NCBI GenBank assembly: GCA_013365365.1
Contig: JABVXU010000428.1
Location: forward strand, 1 to 47,075
Length of the DNA stretch: 47,075 bases
Reading direction: 5' to 3'
Origin: Cruorifilaria tuberocauda
Lineage: Eukaryota > Nematoda > Chromadorea > Rhabditida > Onchocercidae
Part shown: positions 12,401 to 23,300 of the stretch, piece after piece
Position numbering within the stretch: the first letter of the stretch is position 1
Layout: the number at the start of each line of letters is the position of its first letter
Made by a program: the position numbers and the translations under genes
Notes under the pieces: model-generated
Databases searched by the model: none
Told to the model about the DNA's origin: nothing
Seen by the model: only the letters and a program-made list of their open reading frames with translations

Positions 12401-13143
12401 GATTTCAGGATTACTGAATCACTGAGTTAGGCTAATTATTGCGTAATGAATATCAATCATTTTTTTCTTACAAAACAAAATATTTAATGAAAATCCTATG
12501 GATAGTTGCGACAAATTTACATGTGAATTCATTTAACCTGTGAATGAAATGAATGTATTTAACCGTTTTAATTAAAATTACTTTTTATAATTCATTCATA
12601 ATTTGTGCTACATTGTACATCGTGTCATCTACTATCACTTAAATATAAAATTTATTTGTAATTGAAATATATATTAGATTTTAAATAATTTATTCTCTTA
12701 TGATCATTAGCACAATTCCGCGTACGATAACATAAAATATTGTATGATGTAACGGTTTAAGCATATAAAATCACTTTCATATTCCCTCATTTTCCTTTCT
12801 AAATCACTTTCTGAAATATCTGCTTAATTTTTCGCTTTTTTTTTAGAAATTTTTGTTTAGAAATTTCTAAAAAAAGTGCAAAATCAATTCAATAAATCAA
12901 TCCTATAAAAAGTTTTTTAATATATTGACTGAAATATTCTTCTGCTTCAAGTATATGTAAATCGGATAGAGAAATCTTGAATTCTTCCAATTTATCTCCA
13001 ATTATATAACATGCATTATATACAAATTATGAGATAGGAGATCACGATATGCTTCAAAGTGTATAATTACTTACCTTGCAAGTAATATTAATGCCTCTTT
13101 TTTCAGTTAATTTTTTAATGAATTCGAATTGATGTTTTTTGAC
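9408..13143 (-). CDS. single-pass membrane protein with two PPxY motifs (N-terminus missing)
   Basis: Six exons with agreeing phases give 179 residues to a TAG stop: 13143-13075, 11755-11716, 11165-11118, 11052-10960, 10661-10554, 9589-9408. The predicted ectodomain (1-91) has two cysteines (22, 35) and N-glycosylation sequons NIT (19), NKS (25) and NST (69). One transmembrane helix follows (about 93-112, YVLFAFMGFIVGSFVLFFTI), then a basic stop-transfer (SKAR) and a tail with PPRY (133-136) and PPPY (141-144), the core motif bound by WW domains. The layout resembles Shisa-, VOPP1- or WBP1-like adaptors, but the cysteine pattern matches none I can name. The signal peptide/start exon was not found; in the last reading frame upstream of 13143 a TGA interrupts an otherwise open stretch from an ATG at 13235. 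The last three exons are the firmest; the first three rest on splice signals and phase. Confidence 0.6.
10791..10850. repeat. 32-base AT-rich tandem repeat, about 2 copies
   Basis: ATTAAAAAAAATTAATTAG followed by AAAAAAATC occurs twice with a 32-base period, in the intron just upstream of the transmembrane exon of the PPxY gene. Confidence 0.7.
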
Positions 13144-13421
13144 CTTTCACCTTTTCTTTATTTCTTTCAAAGCTAAATCCTTTTCTGTTGAAAAACTGTA
13201 AATTCGCTCCTTTTTAATTGATGTAATAGTTAACATTTGATATTAAATGCTTATTAAAGTGGCTGATAAATGCATGAAAATATGTTTGAATTGTCGGAAG
13301 ACGTTTGAAGAGCATTTGTTGACAAACTTACGAGTTAAATAACCCGTACTACTGCATTCTCTCTCTTTCGAAGTTTATAGAAGAAATGACAGTCCGACAA
13401 ACTGATTGTACAACAAAGTAG

Positions 13422-13529
13422 TGGCATGCTTCTATATCACAACGAAAGGACCTTGCTTTTGATGATCATCGACCCATGTACCCAATCCAGCTCGCTTCTT
13501 ATGTAAAAATGTCGTTTGCGGAAAAGTAA
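13422..13529 (+). CDS. coding-like fragment, unknown
   Basis: A frame free of stops that ends in TAA and reads ...RKDLAFDDHRPMYPIQLASY in DNA clearly richer in GC than its surroundings. An acceptor-like AAAG precedes GAC at 13448 and a GTAAAA donor-like site follows the last Tyr codon. It may be an exon of the same plus-strand unit as 13697-14487. No family recognised. Confidence 0.25.
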   Translation, partial: WHASISQRKDLAFDDHRPMYPIQLASYVKMSFAEK

Positions 13530-13696
13530 ATGAGAAGGAGCTTCAAAATATACTTATTCATTCATTTTTCTTACCGATTTTAAAAAAAAAGAAGTTAGTA
13601 GTAATGAAATGGGGTTGATTTCATAATTTAAACGTTACTATTTTCGTGGATGCAAATTCATAGCATAATTTTTGAAATAACTTAATTGAATTCAAA

Positions 13697-14487
13697 ATGG
13701 ATAACTTGGAAGAAGACTTTTCGGTTATCAATGAGCTCTCCTTGAAGGCTAATATTGATGTGAATGCAAACAATGCACATTTCGAGATTTCGACTGACTG
13801 TGCGTCTGCATCACGTAAAGTGAATCTTGATATTTTTATTTATATTGCACTTTTAAATTTAAATATTTCCCACAGCTACATGAAATCAAGAAAACAAAAA
13901 ATAAAAATCAGCTAAAATGTTAAGAGACCGAACAAAATGTTTCATTAATTTATTTCAAAACTAAGCATTTTCATGGTTTAAGCAAAAGAGATCTAGAAAA
14001 CATTGATGATCTGCGGATTAGTTTATTAGAACCACTTTCTATTGTATCTTCAAGGGCTTTTATACCAAAGACGAATTGTGACAAATGACAAACAATTTGT
14101 GACATTTACAAAATGTCGCTCACATTTCCTATTTGATTATCATCTCGCAATTTAATTAATATATTTGAGCCTTTAAATTAATTTTACATAAATTTATGAT
14201 TAACCATTTATTTAGGTAATAAAATTTCGAAACAACCATATCAATGTATGCCATCAATAAGATATAATAGTCAAAATTGGAGTTCCTTCCTCCTTATTGT
14301 TTTCCAAATATACACACACATAAATTTATCATACTTCTGTGAAATGTCATACAATTTTCACGTGAAAGACATTCAACCACTATCTGAAGGACAATTTTGA
14401 GTTTCTCGAATTCTTGAAAAGCAAAACTGGTCTGTTCCTAGAGATTGTTGGGAGGATGATGTCACAGATGAAATATACTTAAAATAG
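13697..14487 (+). CDS. candidate small acidic protein (88 aa in three exons)
   Basis: Exon 1 (13697-13819) starts MDNLEEDFSVINELSLKANI and ends at an AAA|GTGAAT donor. Exon 2 (13966-14043) reads HFHGLSKRDLENIDDLRISL and ends at ATT|GTATCT. Exon 3 (14422-14487) reads QNWSVPRDCWEDDVTDEIYL plus K and TAG. All junctions are phase 0. A competing ending uses the stronger acceptor TTTCCCACAG at 13875, adding 15 residues to a TAA at 13921, for a 56-aa product. The residues are acidic with no membrane segment. It lies head-to-head with the PPxY gene, so a shared promoter is possible. No family recognised. Confidence 0.35.
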
Positions 14488-14601
14488 ATGGCAGGTTCGA
14501 CATGTGAATCAGCGATGGAGACGAAAAGATTACCTTACTCAGATTGGTATTACGATATGTTGGTTGGCAAGTATTTCAAATTTAAAGGAGAAATGAAATG
14601 A
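14488..14601 (+). CDS. short ORF, 37 aa, unknown
   Basis: ATG directly follows the TAG of the preceding candidate exon in the same frame and opens MAGSTCESAMETKRLPYSDW, ending in TGA. The composition looks protein-like up to a GTTGGC donor-like site after WYYDML. It may be a further exon or the start of a separate small transcript. Confidence 0.2.
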   Translation: MAGSTCESAMETKRLPYSDWYYDMLVGKYFKFKGEMK

Positions 14602-16117
14602 ATCACAGTCGTTGCCACACCCTATAGTTGTTCACAGTTGTTCCGCGGTTGCAATTCTGTAATATTTCCAACGAAACTTAATGCTTAACCAATGAAATTT
14701 CATAACTTACTTTTACTTATTTTACTATTTCTTTTCCATAAAACTGCTTATGATGGCAGACGTTCTAGCAAAAATTTGCATCAATAAATTCTCAAAAAAA
14801 TCTGGACAATAATATTTATCATCCTTCATTTTCAAGCATCTTTACAGGTCTATAAATATTTAATAAAACTGCGCATCCTTAAAACATTCTATAAATCTTT
14901 ACTAGAAAATTTAAATTCAATTGAATTACAGATTCATTTACTAATAGTAAAAATGACTAAAAGAAATACGGACAAAGAAAACATATATCAACAAAGTAAA
15001 GAAGGACGAATCGTTATTTTCTGAATAATAACGAACTGAGCGAAATTTAAAAGACAGATAATGTACAAAAAAGAGTAGAAAAAGAAAGTATCACAGTTCC
15101 AATTTAAGAAGTAGAAAAACAATGGCTATCATAACAGTATGGCACAATCGGCATTCATCCTGTCAAGTTCTATACAGGATGATAGATCTGTGTAAGGTCG
15201 AAATTCTGAATAAATCAGGTATTACATTCAAAATAACTTCACCTCAGTTTCCGAAATTTTACGAAAAAGTATGACAGAACAAGGTAAATACATGGATTAT
15301 ATTCAGAATTTTTATTTTGAAGAGAGAATTCTTGAAGAAAGAATACTCTCGAATTTTGACCTTTTGGGAATTGAAGAGAAAATTTAAGATCGAATGACCA
15401 TCAATATTCATCAAAGTTCCACGGAATCGTATCGAATAATCAGTGAACTAATGAATTATAGATAATAAGTTAAGCTGTAAGTTAATAAAAATGAAAGAAA
15501 AGTATGCCAGAATAAGGTACATGCATGGATTATATTCTGAGTAAGATTGTAGAAATTTAGAAGCTAAGATTATAGATGTTTAGGCACTTATTAATCAAAT
15601 TACTGATTAACAAAATGAACCCGTCACAAAGTGTGAAGAATAGGAATAAACGTACCACTGTGAAAAGCTAAATAATAAGCTACACAACATGGACTTTTGC
15701 AACAAAAGTCCAAAATGATACTGAACATCAATTCTGCTCCATTCATAATAGTCAAAACATCAATTTTCAATTCTCTATCCTATTATCAGAACAATGTTTC
15801 GCTTCTTTTTAATTAAGAGAAGCTAAACATCTCTCTCAAAATAACAAATCCTACTAAACACATCATTACTAAAAAAAGGTAAAGAGATTAATTATGTAAG
15901 TAGTTATTTACAAATGCTGCAAAATATTGTCATATTATCAGTTATCATCGTATAACTTATGCAGTCTGGTTCGGATTAAAACGGTAAATGACATAAATTA
16001 AAAACTACTTCACAACTGGTAATAATACATAAAAACTAATAAAATAGGAAGTTTAAACTATTTCAAGTATCTCAAAAAAAAATATTATAGAAAAAGCATC
16101 CTAAGTCTGCTTTGGGC
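14602..16117. other. no gene seen; SOS 3' flank
   Basis: AT-rich sequence with frequent stops in all frames and no exon-like island. The part next to 16118 should carry the 3' UTR of the minus-strand SOS gene; no unambiguous poly(A) signal was picked out. Confidence 0.4.
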
Positions 16118-17343
16118 CTATTGCAGGCGATTATGCTGTTGCTTTCGTTTGTAAGTTTTTGGTGGTAACGGAGGAGGCGAATCGGAACCATTACTTTCTA
16201 CAACTACCTTTTCACCAAATGATTCTTGCGGTTTCTTGTTGTTCTGTCTGGAATATATCAAGTATAAATATTATAGGTTGAAAATACTATTCATGTACAA
16301 ATAATGATCATAATATCATTATACTTTGTCAAGATGCGTAGAAAAACGACTTACAATTTTGGCGGCCTTGGAGGTGGTTCTATTTGGCAGGCTCGTCGTG
16401 GATACAGTTTTGGTGCTGTCGTGGCATTATTTTGATTTGAATTTTGAAATGATGAAGGTAGTGGAATGAGAGCACTTACATTAGGCGCTGTTCGCTTTGC
16501 TTCCCTAAAAACTCTTCGTCGTTACCATGACCAATACAAAAATTTGTAGAAATTCGAAAAATTAACTCTAACTTATTCCAGACTATGCGCACAGCATCAT
16601 CGGACAGTGGAGATGGTAACTGCTCCACTTTCTTCCTTGGTGGTACTGCTGGAGTAATTATGCTTGTTGTTTGTGCTAGAGTGGAGGTATTTTCTAGAAA
16701 TGCCGTTTGACAACATATTGCATTTCCTCCATATGGTGGAAAAACGAACGAATCTGAAGGTTTTGAACTATCAAAAGGATGGAATAGAAAAGTGAATATA
16801 AAGAAATATTTTAAAACATTCCGCAAAATATCATAATTGTGGCATTAATTTATTAGATCACTTAATCTCCGGCATATATCTTTCAAATCATCGGCATGAT
16901 ATTAAAAATATATTTGAAGATTTCTGCAACCAACACCGCTTGTTGAAGTTGCTCATGCATTATCATGAAATTTCAAAATCAAAAATAAAAAGTGAATAAG
17001 TACGTTTATTTTAAAATGAAAGAACCTGGACGAATAGTGCAAAATGGAGCAGAATGTGGCGGAATGGGACCATTTAAATCTGGCGTTGTATGAGTCGAAA
17101 CCTTTAAAGGTGGTGGTGGAGCTTGTTGCTCCTGCGCTGACAATTTTCGTGGATAGAGAGGAGGTGGTAAAGAAACAGGAAAATGGCCATTCTGTAATGA
17201 GCAAGGACTTGATGGTGTAGAGGATGCTTTATCGCTTCGATGTCTAGCCCTTGGCATTACTGGCGGAATTCGTGGTTCTGTTGGAGAGGCAATTGTTGAC
17301 TGAGAACCGCGCTTTGCATCCCCGAGATACCGCGGCTGCTGAC
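16118..17343 (-). other. SOS proline-rich SH3-binding tail
   Basis: The last four exons (31-34) hold the adaptor-binding region, about residues 1233-1491. Candidate SH3 ligands are PAVPPRKK (PxxPxR class), PPLYPRK, PPPRPPK and [12 protein letters not shown], plus [13 protein letters not shown]. In SOS proteins such motifs recruit GRB2/SEM-5 SH3 domains and so bring the exchange factor to activated receptors. The tail is followed by a basic, Gln-rich end ([10 protein letters not shown]) and TAG at 16120-16118. Confidence 0.85.
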
Positions 17344-20300
17344 CTAGAAAGATTCTATTTTAGATTCTAATTCAAAACTATATCTTATACTTTAATTCGC
17401 TAATTTCATAAATTCATTCGAAAACGCTGTGATCGCTGCATTTCTAAAACAGCAGTACACAAATTCATCTAATATGGAAGCACATAGTAAACATACGACT
17501 TCGAACTAACCTGGAGTAATTTCAACCATTCCAAGATAAGAATTTCGATCCTCGAAATTTGGTAAGAAATTGGGACGTGATCTAAAAAAGGTGCGAGCTA
17601 AGTATGCTATAAAACCATTGTCGAAATAATCAATTTCGAAATTATACAGTTCAGATGATCTTTAGGAGTTCAGTGTCGACCATCAAACATTTTATATCAA
17701 CTCAGCATATAGAAAAAGCAAAAAAGAAAAAGTTAAATATTTTCCAAAAATTAAATAGCACCGGAAGCAAAACCAGTTAAACTGCATCATTTTTAAACTG
17801 ATAGGGAACATTTCTCCCAGCGAAATTAGCTAGTAAGTTATTTCTAATCGACTGTTGGATTGATTAGGAATATTAAAAAACATCAAAACATTTTTAAAAT
17901 GCTTAATGATATATATGGAATCAACTAATTTGCAACAATTCTTTACCAAATCATGATAACAGACTTTGCATTTTAAAAAGCTATATAATACTCACATATC
18001 CGATGAGTGGGATACATTGGAACTGTAATTGTTAAGTGCTGATAAACTTCGTCCACTAGCGCGATGTCCGGAATAATGGTTGGATGGACCACTAGTTGAT
18101 GGTGTTGATGAGATTCCTTTCGGCGGCTTGATACCTGGCGATTTCAAAATGTGAGCTGGTCTGGATGGTTTCTGTAAACGAGAGTTATTATAACTACCAA
18201 TTTAAGACAACAAGAAAGAATGCCTAACATGAAATCATATTAGCAAAGAAACGTCACAGGAATTCTCGTATGCATTAATAAATTTCTATCGCCACTACCG
18301 GAAGTAGTCATCACATTTAAATACTTGAAGGTATTACAACGTAATTTACAACTACCTAAGAGTTATTACAACACAATTTGTAAAGTTATTTTAGAAAGTT
18401 ATTTTCATCATTTTTTATGATAGAGAATGATTTTTCAGATTTGTCAAAATAACTCTCAAAAAATTTAACATTCAATACTGCAAAAAAAGCAAACAAGACT
18501 CTTTAAATCTTCCTCGAAAAAACAGCTTCAAATTCACTTGCCATGGACAATATAAGTAAGAATTACTTACTACTTTGACACCCATATATTTTCTTATATA
18601 AGACTGAAAGAGATTTAACAATATAAAGCGTTTTCTTAAACCTTAATTCAAATGTTAATAAAAATATGGATGGTCAAAGTGCGACTTTTTCAAAATTTTC
18701 TGTTGAAAGAGTCTTGGAAACAGGTTGGTAAAGATGAATAAGTGAAAACGCGTAAGAAAGTTAAAGAATATTCAGGATTAGTTTTCTAATTCATCGCCTT
18801 AATATACAACTCAAGGAATTTATTGATGAAACAAGAAATTAAAGATTATTTCAGATAAAGCAGTACGAATAACAAAAGAAAAGCATAATGAAAATGATTC
18901 TCGAAATTCTAACGAACCCTGGGAAAGTTACCGCTTGTTTACTATCAGTTTATTTTAATTTAAGATGCAGAAAAGTAAAGTGAAAGGTTTTCGATATGAT
19001 GCAATTCCAAAACGATATTTTTTTAAATAAAGAGGAAGAGAAGAATTTAAAATCTTTTATATGTAGTAATGAATTCTGCATCTTCAAAATGTCATTTTAA
19101 CCAAACCATTGGCTAACAACATAACATAAACACAATAGAGATCAACTAAAACTACATGAACTTACAACAAATTCCATTTTATCAGGATCTTTTGGCTCCA
19201 CTTTCAATGATTGTTCCCACATATATGTTTCCAACGATTCCTTTCCATCAAAGCCATTCAATGGATTAATGGTCTCAAAAAAATGCTGAAATTTCGAAGT
19301 ATGAAATTATAATAGGCATCTGGTGAAATCTGTCTTTCATAAATATAAAAATATTAAGCAATAGTTGAATTGGATTCCAATTTAAATTATAGAAGTCATT
19401 CTACCTACTTCAAAAATAACATTCAACAAATAGTATTACAAAACTCCAATCAATGTTTTCCACCTTTGCCGTATGAAAATGATAAGTCGGAATAGTAATG
19501 AGAAAAGCAAATTAGAATATGTTTATTGATGCAATGCAATAAAAGCAGATGGAGTAATCAAACTGTTAAAGACAACATAGAGAAAAGCTATGCGAGGAAA
19601 ATAATAAAATTTTTTAAAAATAAAATGCATTCAACAAAATTAAAAAAAAAATCAGATAAAATGTAAGAAACGATTAGTGAAATGAAATTGACTTCGGATA
19701 GGACAAATTTACCGGGTCGTAAGATGCAGAAACAGATGATGCTGCAGAAGATGATCGAGAGCAGCAGGAGCATGAAGTACATGAGAGCATGCTGCAATCA
19801 GTGCTGTTATTACTTGTGATGTGATACGGCAATGTAGTAGGTGCTAAATATTAATAACTAAAAAATCATAATGAATACGCTCGCAGAGTGTCTCAGATAA
19901 ATGATACCACTTATGAATAAAAAAAAACTGGACTGACTCGCTTTTAATTAAAGAACTTGCAATTAATAATTGATTACAACTCTTATGTTCATTGATCATC
20001 AAAAATAATTAGGAATCAAGCTTCAACTTTATAAAGATATTACATTTTTCATAGTGATAGAGAAGCTTTATATTTATAGTACTTATTAAAACCCAAATTT
20101 TTCTTAAAAAAGAATTTAAATGCGGAAGCCTCTGAATTCTTGGCATTATTTTAAATCTACTCTTTAAACCTATTCTTTGGACTGTCAAAATTATCTTCAA
20201 AAAAATGATACGAGTAAACTTCAGAAGACTCCAAAAAACATTACTGGATATTCAATAACCATACAATTCAAATAAAGCAAAAAGGATGCTAATATATAAC

Positions 20301-23300
20301 GATAATCATAAAGATATATGTCAAAAGAAACAAAAAATTAGGTATTGCTGTGAAGGGAGGGAGAAATCCAGAAAATGCATTTTATAAAAAGAAGGCACGG
20401 GAGATTTACTCTGTAGAAGTCCGCTTAGAAGTAAGAGCAGGAGCAGAACTACAACCACTGATATCTGCCTGTTTAACCGGAAGTTGTTCATTGAAATCAA
20501 CACCAATGGAAGCATATCACTGTAAAATGGATGGAAACTTCAAGACAGAGTAAGAAATGAGAGAAAAAGGGGGAACTGAACCGTTGCTCTGATACTGCAA
20601 ATCCGCAGATGAGCAAGATAACAGATAGGTAGTTAATTCTAAAAGATTTTCAAAAGTGATAGACAACACAACAAAAATCATTGGTTAGAATTTTTACGAG
20701 GAAAATGAGCTAGTGAAAACGAAAGGAAAATAATGAGGTTCCGCTCCAGATGTTACTACGATAATGGGATTTGATGATCGAATTCGACGCAGATCACTTC
20801 AAACGATTGAGTTTTGCAATCAAGTTAACCATCTAACCCGTCCGTATCGAGAACTCATACTTCACAACATTATTGGGTCGCTATTACAAGCTTGATTAAG
20901 TAACTGTGCACAAGAGAGATATAAATCTACATAATATTAGCAAGAAATAATCCTTCAAAGAGAGCAAAAAAGTCTCCAAAATGTATGAAGAAAAACAGCA
21001 CAAAATGAATTACATTCAAATAGAGAGATTAGTGATATATAAATGTATATATGGTGAAAAAAATTTTCAAAGCTAAATTTTTAAATTGAAATCTTGCAGA
21101 GCTAATACAAATCTCTAGTGAGAATTAAACGAAATATTGAAATTTCAAATTGGAAAACAGGAGACCATGAAACAATGGAATCAAAAATGGATAGAATTCA
21201 AATGTAATATGTCGATTCTGACATGATGAAATAGTGAAAGATTCAGGCAATCAAAGAATCAGCAACTTGATGAAAATATCTGTGTTCTAAATGATTGTTA
21301 AAATTATAATTTTGAATACCAGATGAATTACTTAATATTATCGCCAACTTACTGAGGATAATCACTGTTACATTATTAGTACAACTAACATAACAGTGTG
21401 CTCACAAATAAAGACAGATTTGTTTTGGGCCATTTAGAACTGGCTTAATTTCTATGAAGATATTCATAATGAATATGTTGAAAAATAAATTGTTTTTGCG
21501 CAAAAATTCCGGTTTTGGCAATGATGACACCACTCAATGAAACAATTGACATGCAATGTCGAAGGAAATGGACAGGATATCATTACTTCGTTTTCTTACA
21601 AGGAATATTGAATGTTCTCTTAACTACAAATGTATTTAAAAAATTAATAACATTAGCTGATTTACCATTAATTCAATTCGATAAGAATTCAAGATATTTC
21701 ATATATAAAAAAAAGAGGTAATTAAATGCTTTTCTGGATAATTCAAAAAAGGAAACTGAAAAAAATTGAAAAAAAAAATGAAGTTTCAGTTCCAGTCAAA
21801 AAGAATGAATCCTGTTTGGTTAATCGATTTATCTAAAAGCTCCTGATAAAGATCTTTAAATCAAAAGTAACCCTTCGAGCTATTCAAAACTTTATTTGAT
21901 ACTCGTCAACTAAAAGCGGTGGTACCAGAACAAATCTGTATGAGGTATTTTTAAGTGACTGTACAATGTTGTATACTCTCTGACTGCACATCCTTCTTTG
22001 CTGACCCTTTCTTATTATTTCTCATCCATCTAGCTTTAATTTCAAGCTGTATTGAATGATGCCTTCGCACATCCCTCACTAAATATCTAAGTCTCTCTGT
22101 TCCGCCTCAAAAGAAATAAGATCCATCAAAACAAAAGCGTCTTAAAGGTAAGATTGAGAGATATTTAAGAATAATTAAAACCAAAATTAAATGGATTACA
22201 ATGTAAAGCAATCAGTACCCACCCCACTTTTGAAAATAAATTTACGGGAATTGATCCTGCAAATGTATTGAACATTCTTAGATAGCATTACAAAGATGAC
22301 GTAATGACACCTTGGAAACGACCTTTAGAAAGATCAGAGGGGATCCGTCAAAACATTTAGCTTCATCTATTTACTCTTTCAATTTTCATCATCAGTTGAA
22401 AGCAAAATAATATGATTTACAGTAGATCAGCATCATATAGATGCGGCATCCCACTCCACTGAGGATTTTATTTATAATAGATGATTACAGATCGGACTAA
22501 CTTCCCCTCACCGGAAATCACAACAAATTAATTAACCGAACATCTTGTATACTATTTCGAAAAGCACGTCCGTAGAGAAAGAAATTACCATATATCACCT
22601 CCTTTTTATTCAAAATGAAATGATTCGAGTCAAAATGATTTATTTTTAGTTCGTTCTTAACTAGTTATGAAAATTTGCGTGCTGATATTAATCTATTATA
22701 AAAAACAAAAAGCAAAATTTTCAAAAGGATTTGAACGAAGTCTTCAGAAAAGATAAAACATTCTCGATAAAACCACATGATCTCAATAATATTGTCCACA
22801 AAATAAGGCAGCAGATAGATAGAATGGAAAACAAAACTAAAATAAACTGTAATTCGTACAATTTCTTGACAATGTCAAAATTAAGATTTGATTAATAATG
22901 TTTCTGTATATTAATTAAAAGAATATGACTATTACATTAAAAGAAAACGATTATGCAGGAAAAGGTAAAAAAAGGAATTTCAGAACAAATACGATTTTTT
23001 TTTGAAATGAAAGGAAGGGTTCAAAGTATCACTGCTTTACTTAATCTAATCGTTAAATATTCAATTTCATAGAGCAGCACTCGCATTTCAAACCTTAAAA
23101 AATTAATTAGCACTAGTTTTTTGATCGTAAATTAAACTGTTAGTGTAAGTCTTATTATGCTCAGAGAAATGATGTAAAGGTAAACAACGACAACGGCATG
23201 ACCCATATCACGAATTGTGGTATCTTGAAATATTATCTAAAGAAGCAGAAAGGTTTAAATAACTAAGAACTTTGAAACATAACTGCTACTATAGCTTTAA

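Noticed and set aside
17006..17257. Second open frame over SOS exon 31
   Set aside because: One of the two overlapping frames is simply the SOS exon and the other a shadow; phase from the neighbouring exons fixes the real one.
19588..19797. 69-aa minus ORF resembling a membrane segment ([15 protein letters not shown])
   Set aside because: It is another frame of the Ser/Cys-rich island at 19713-19843; the frame bounded by splice sites is the Ser-rich one.
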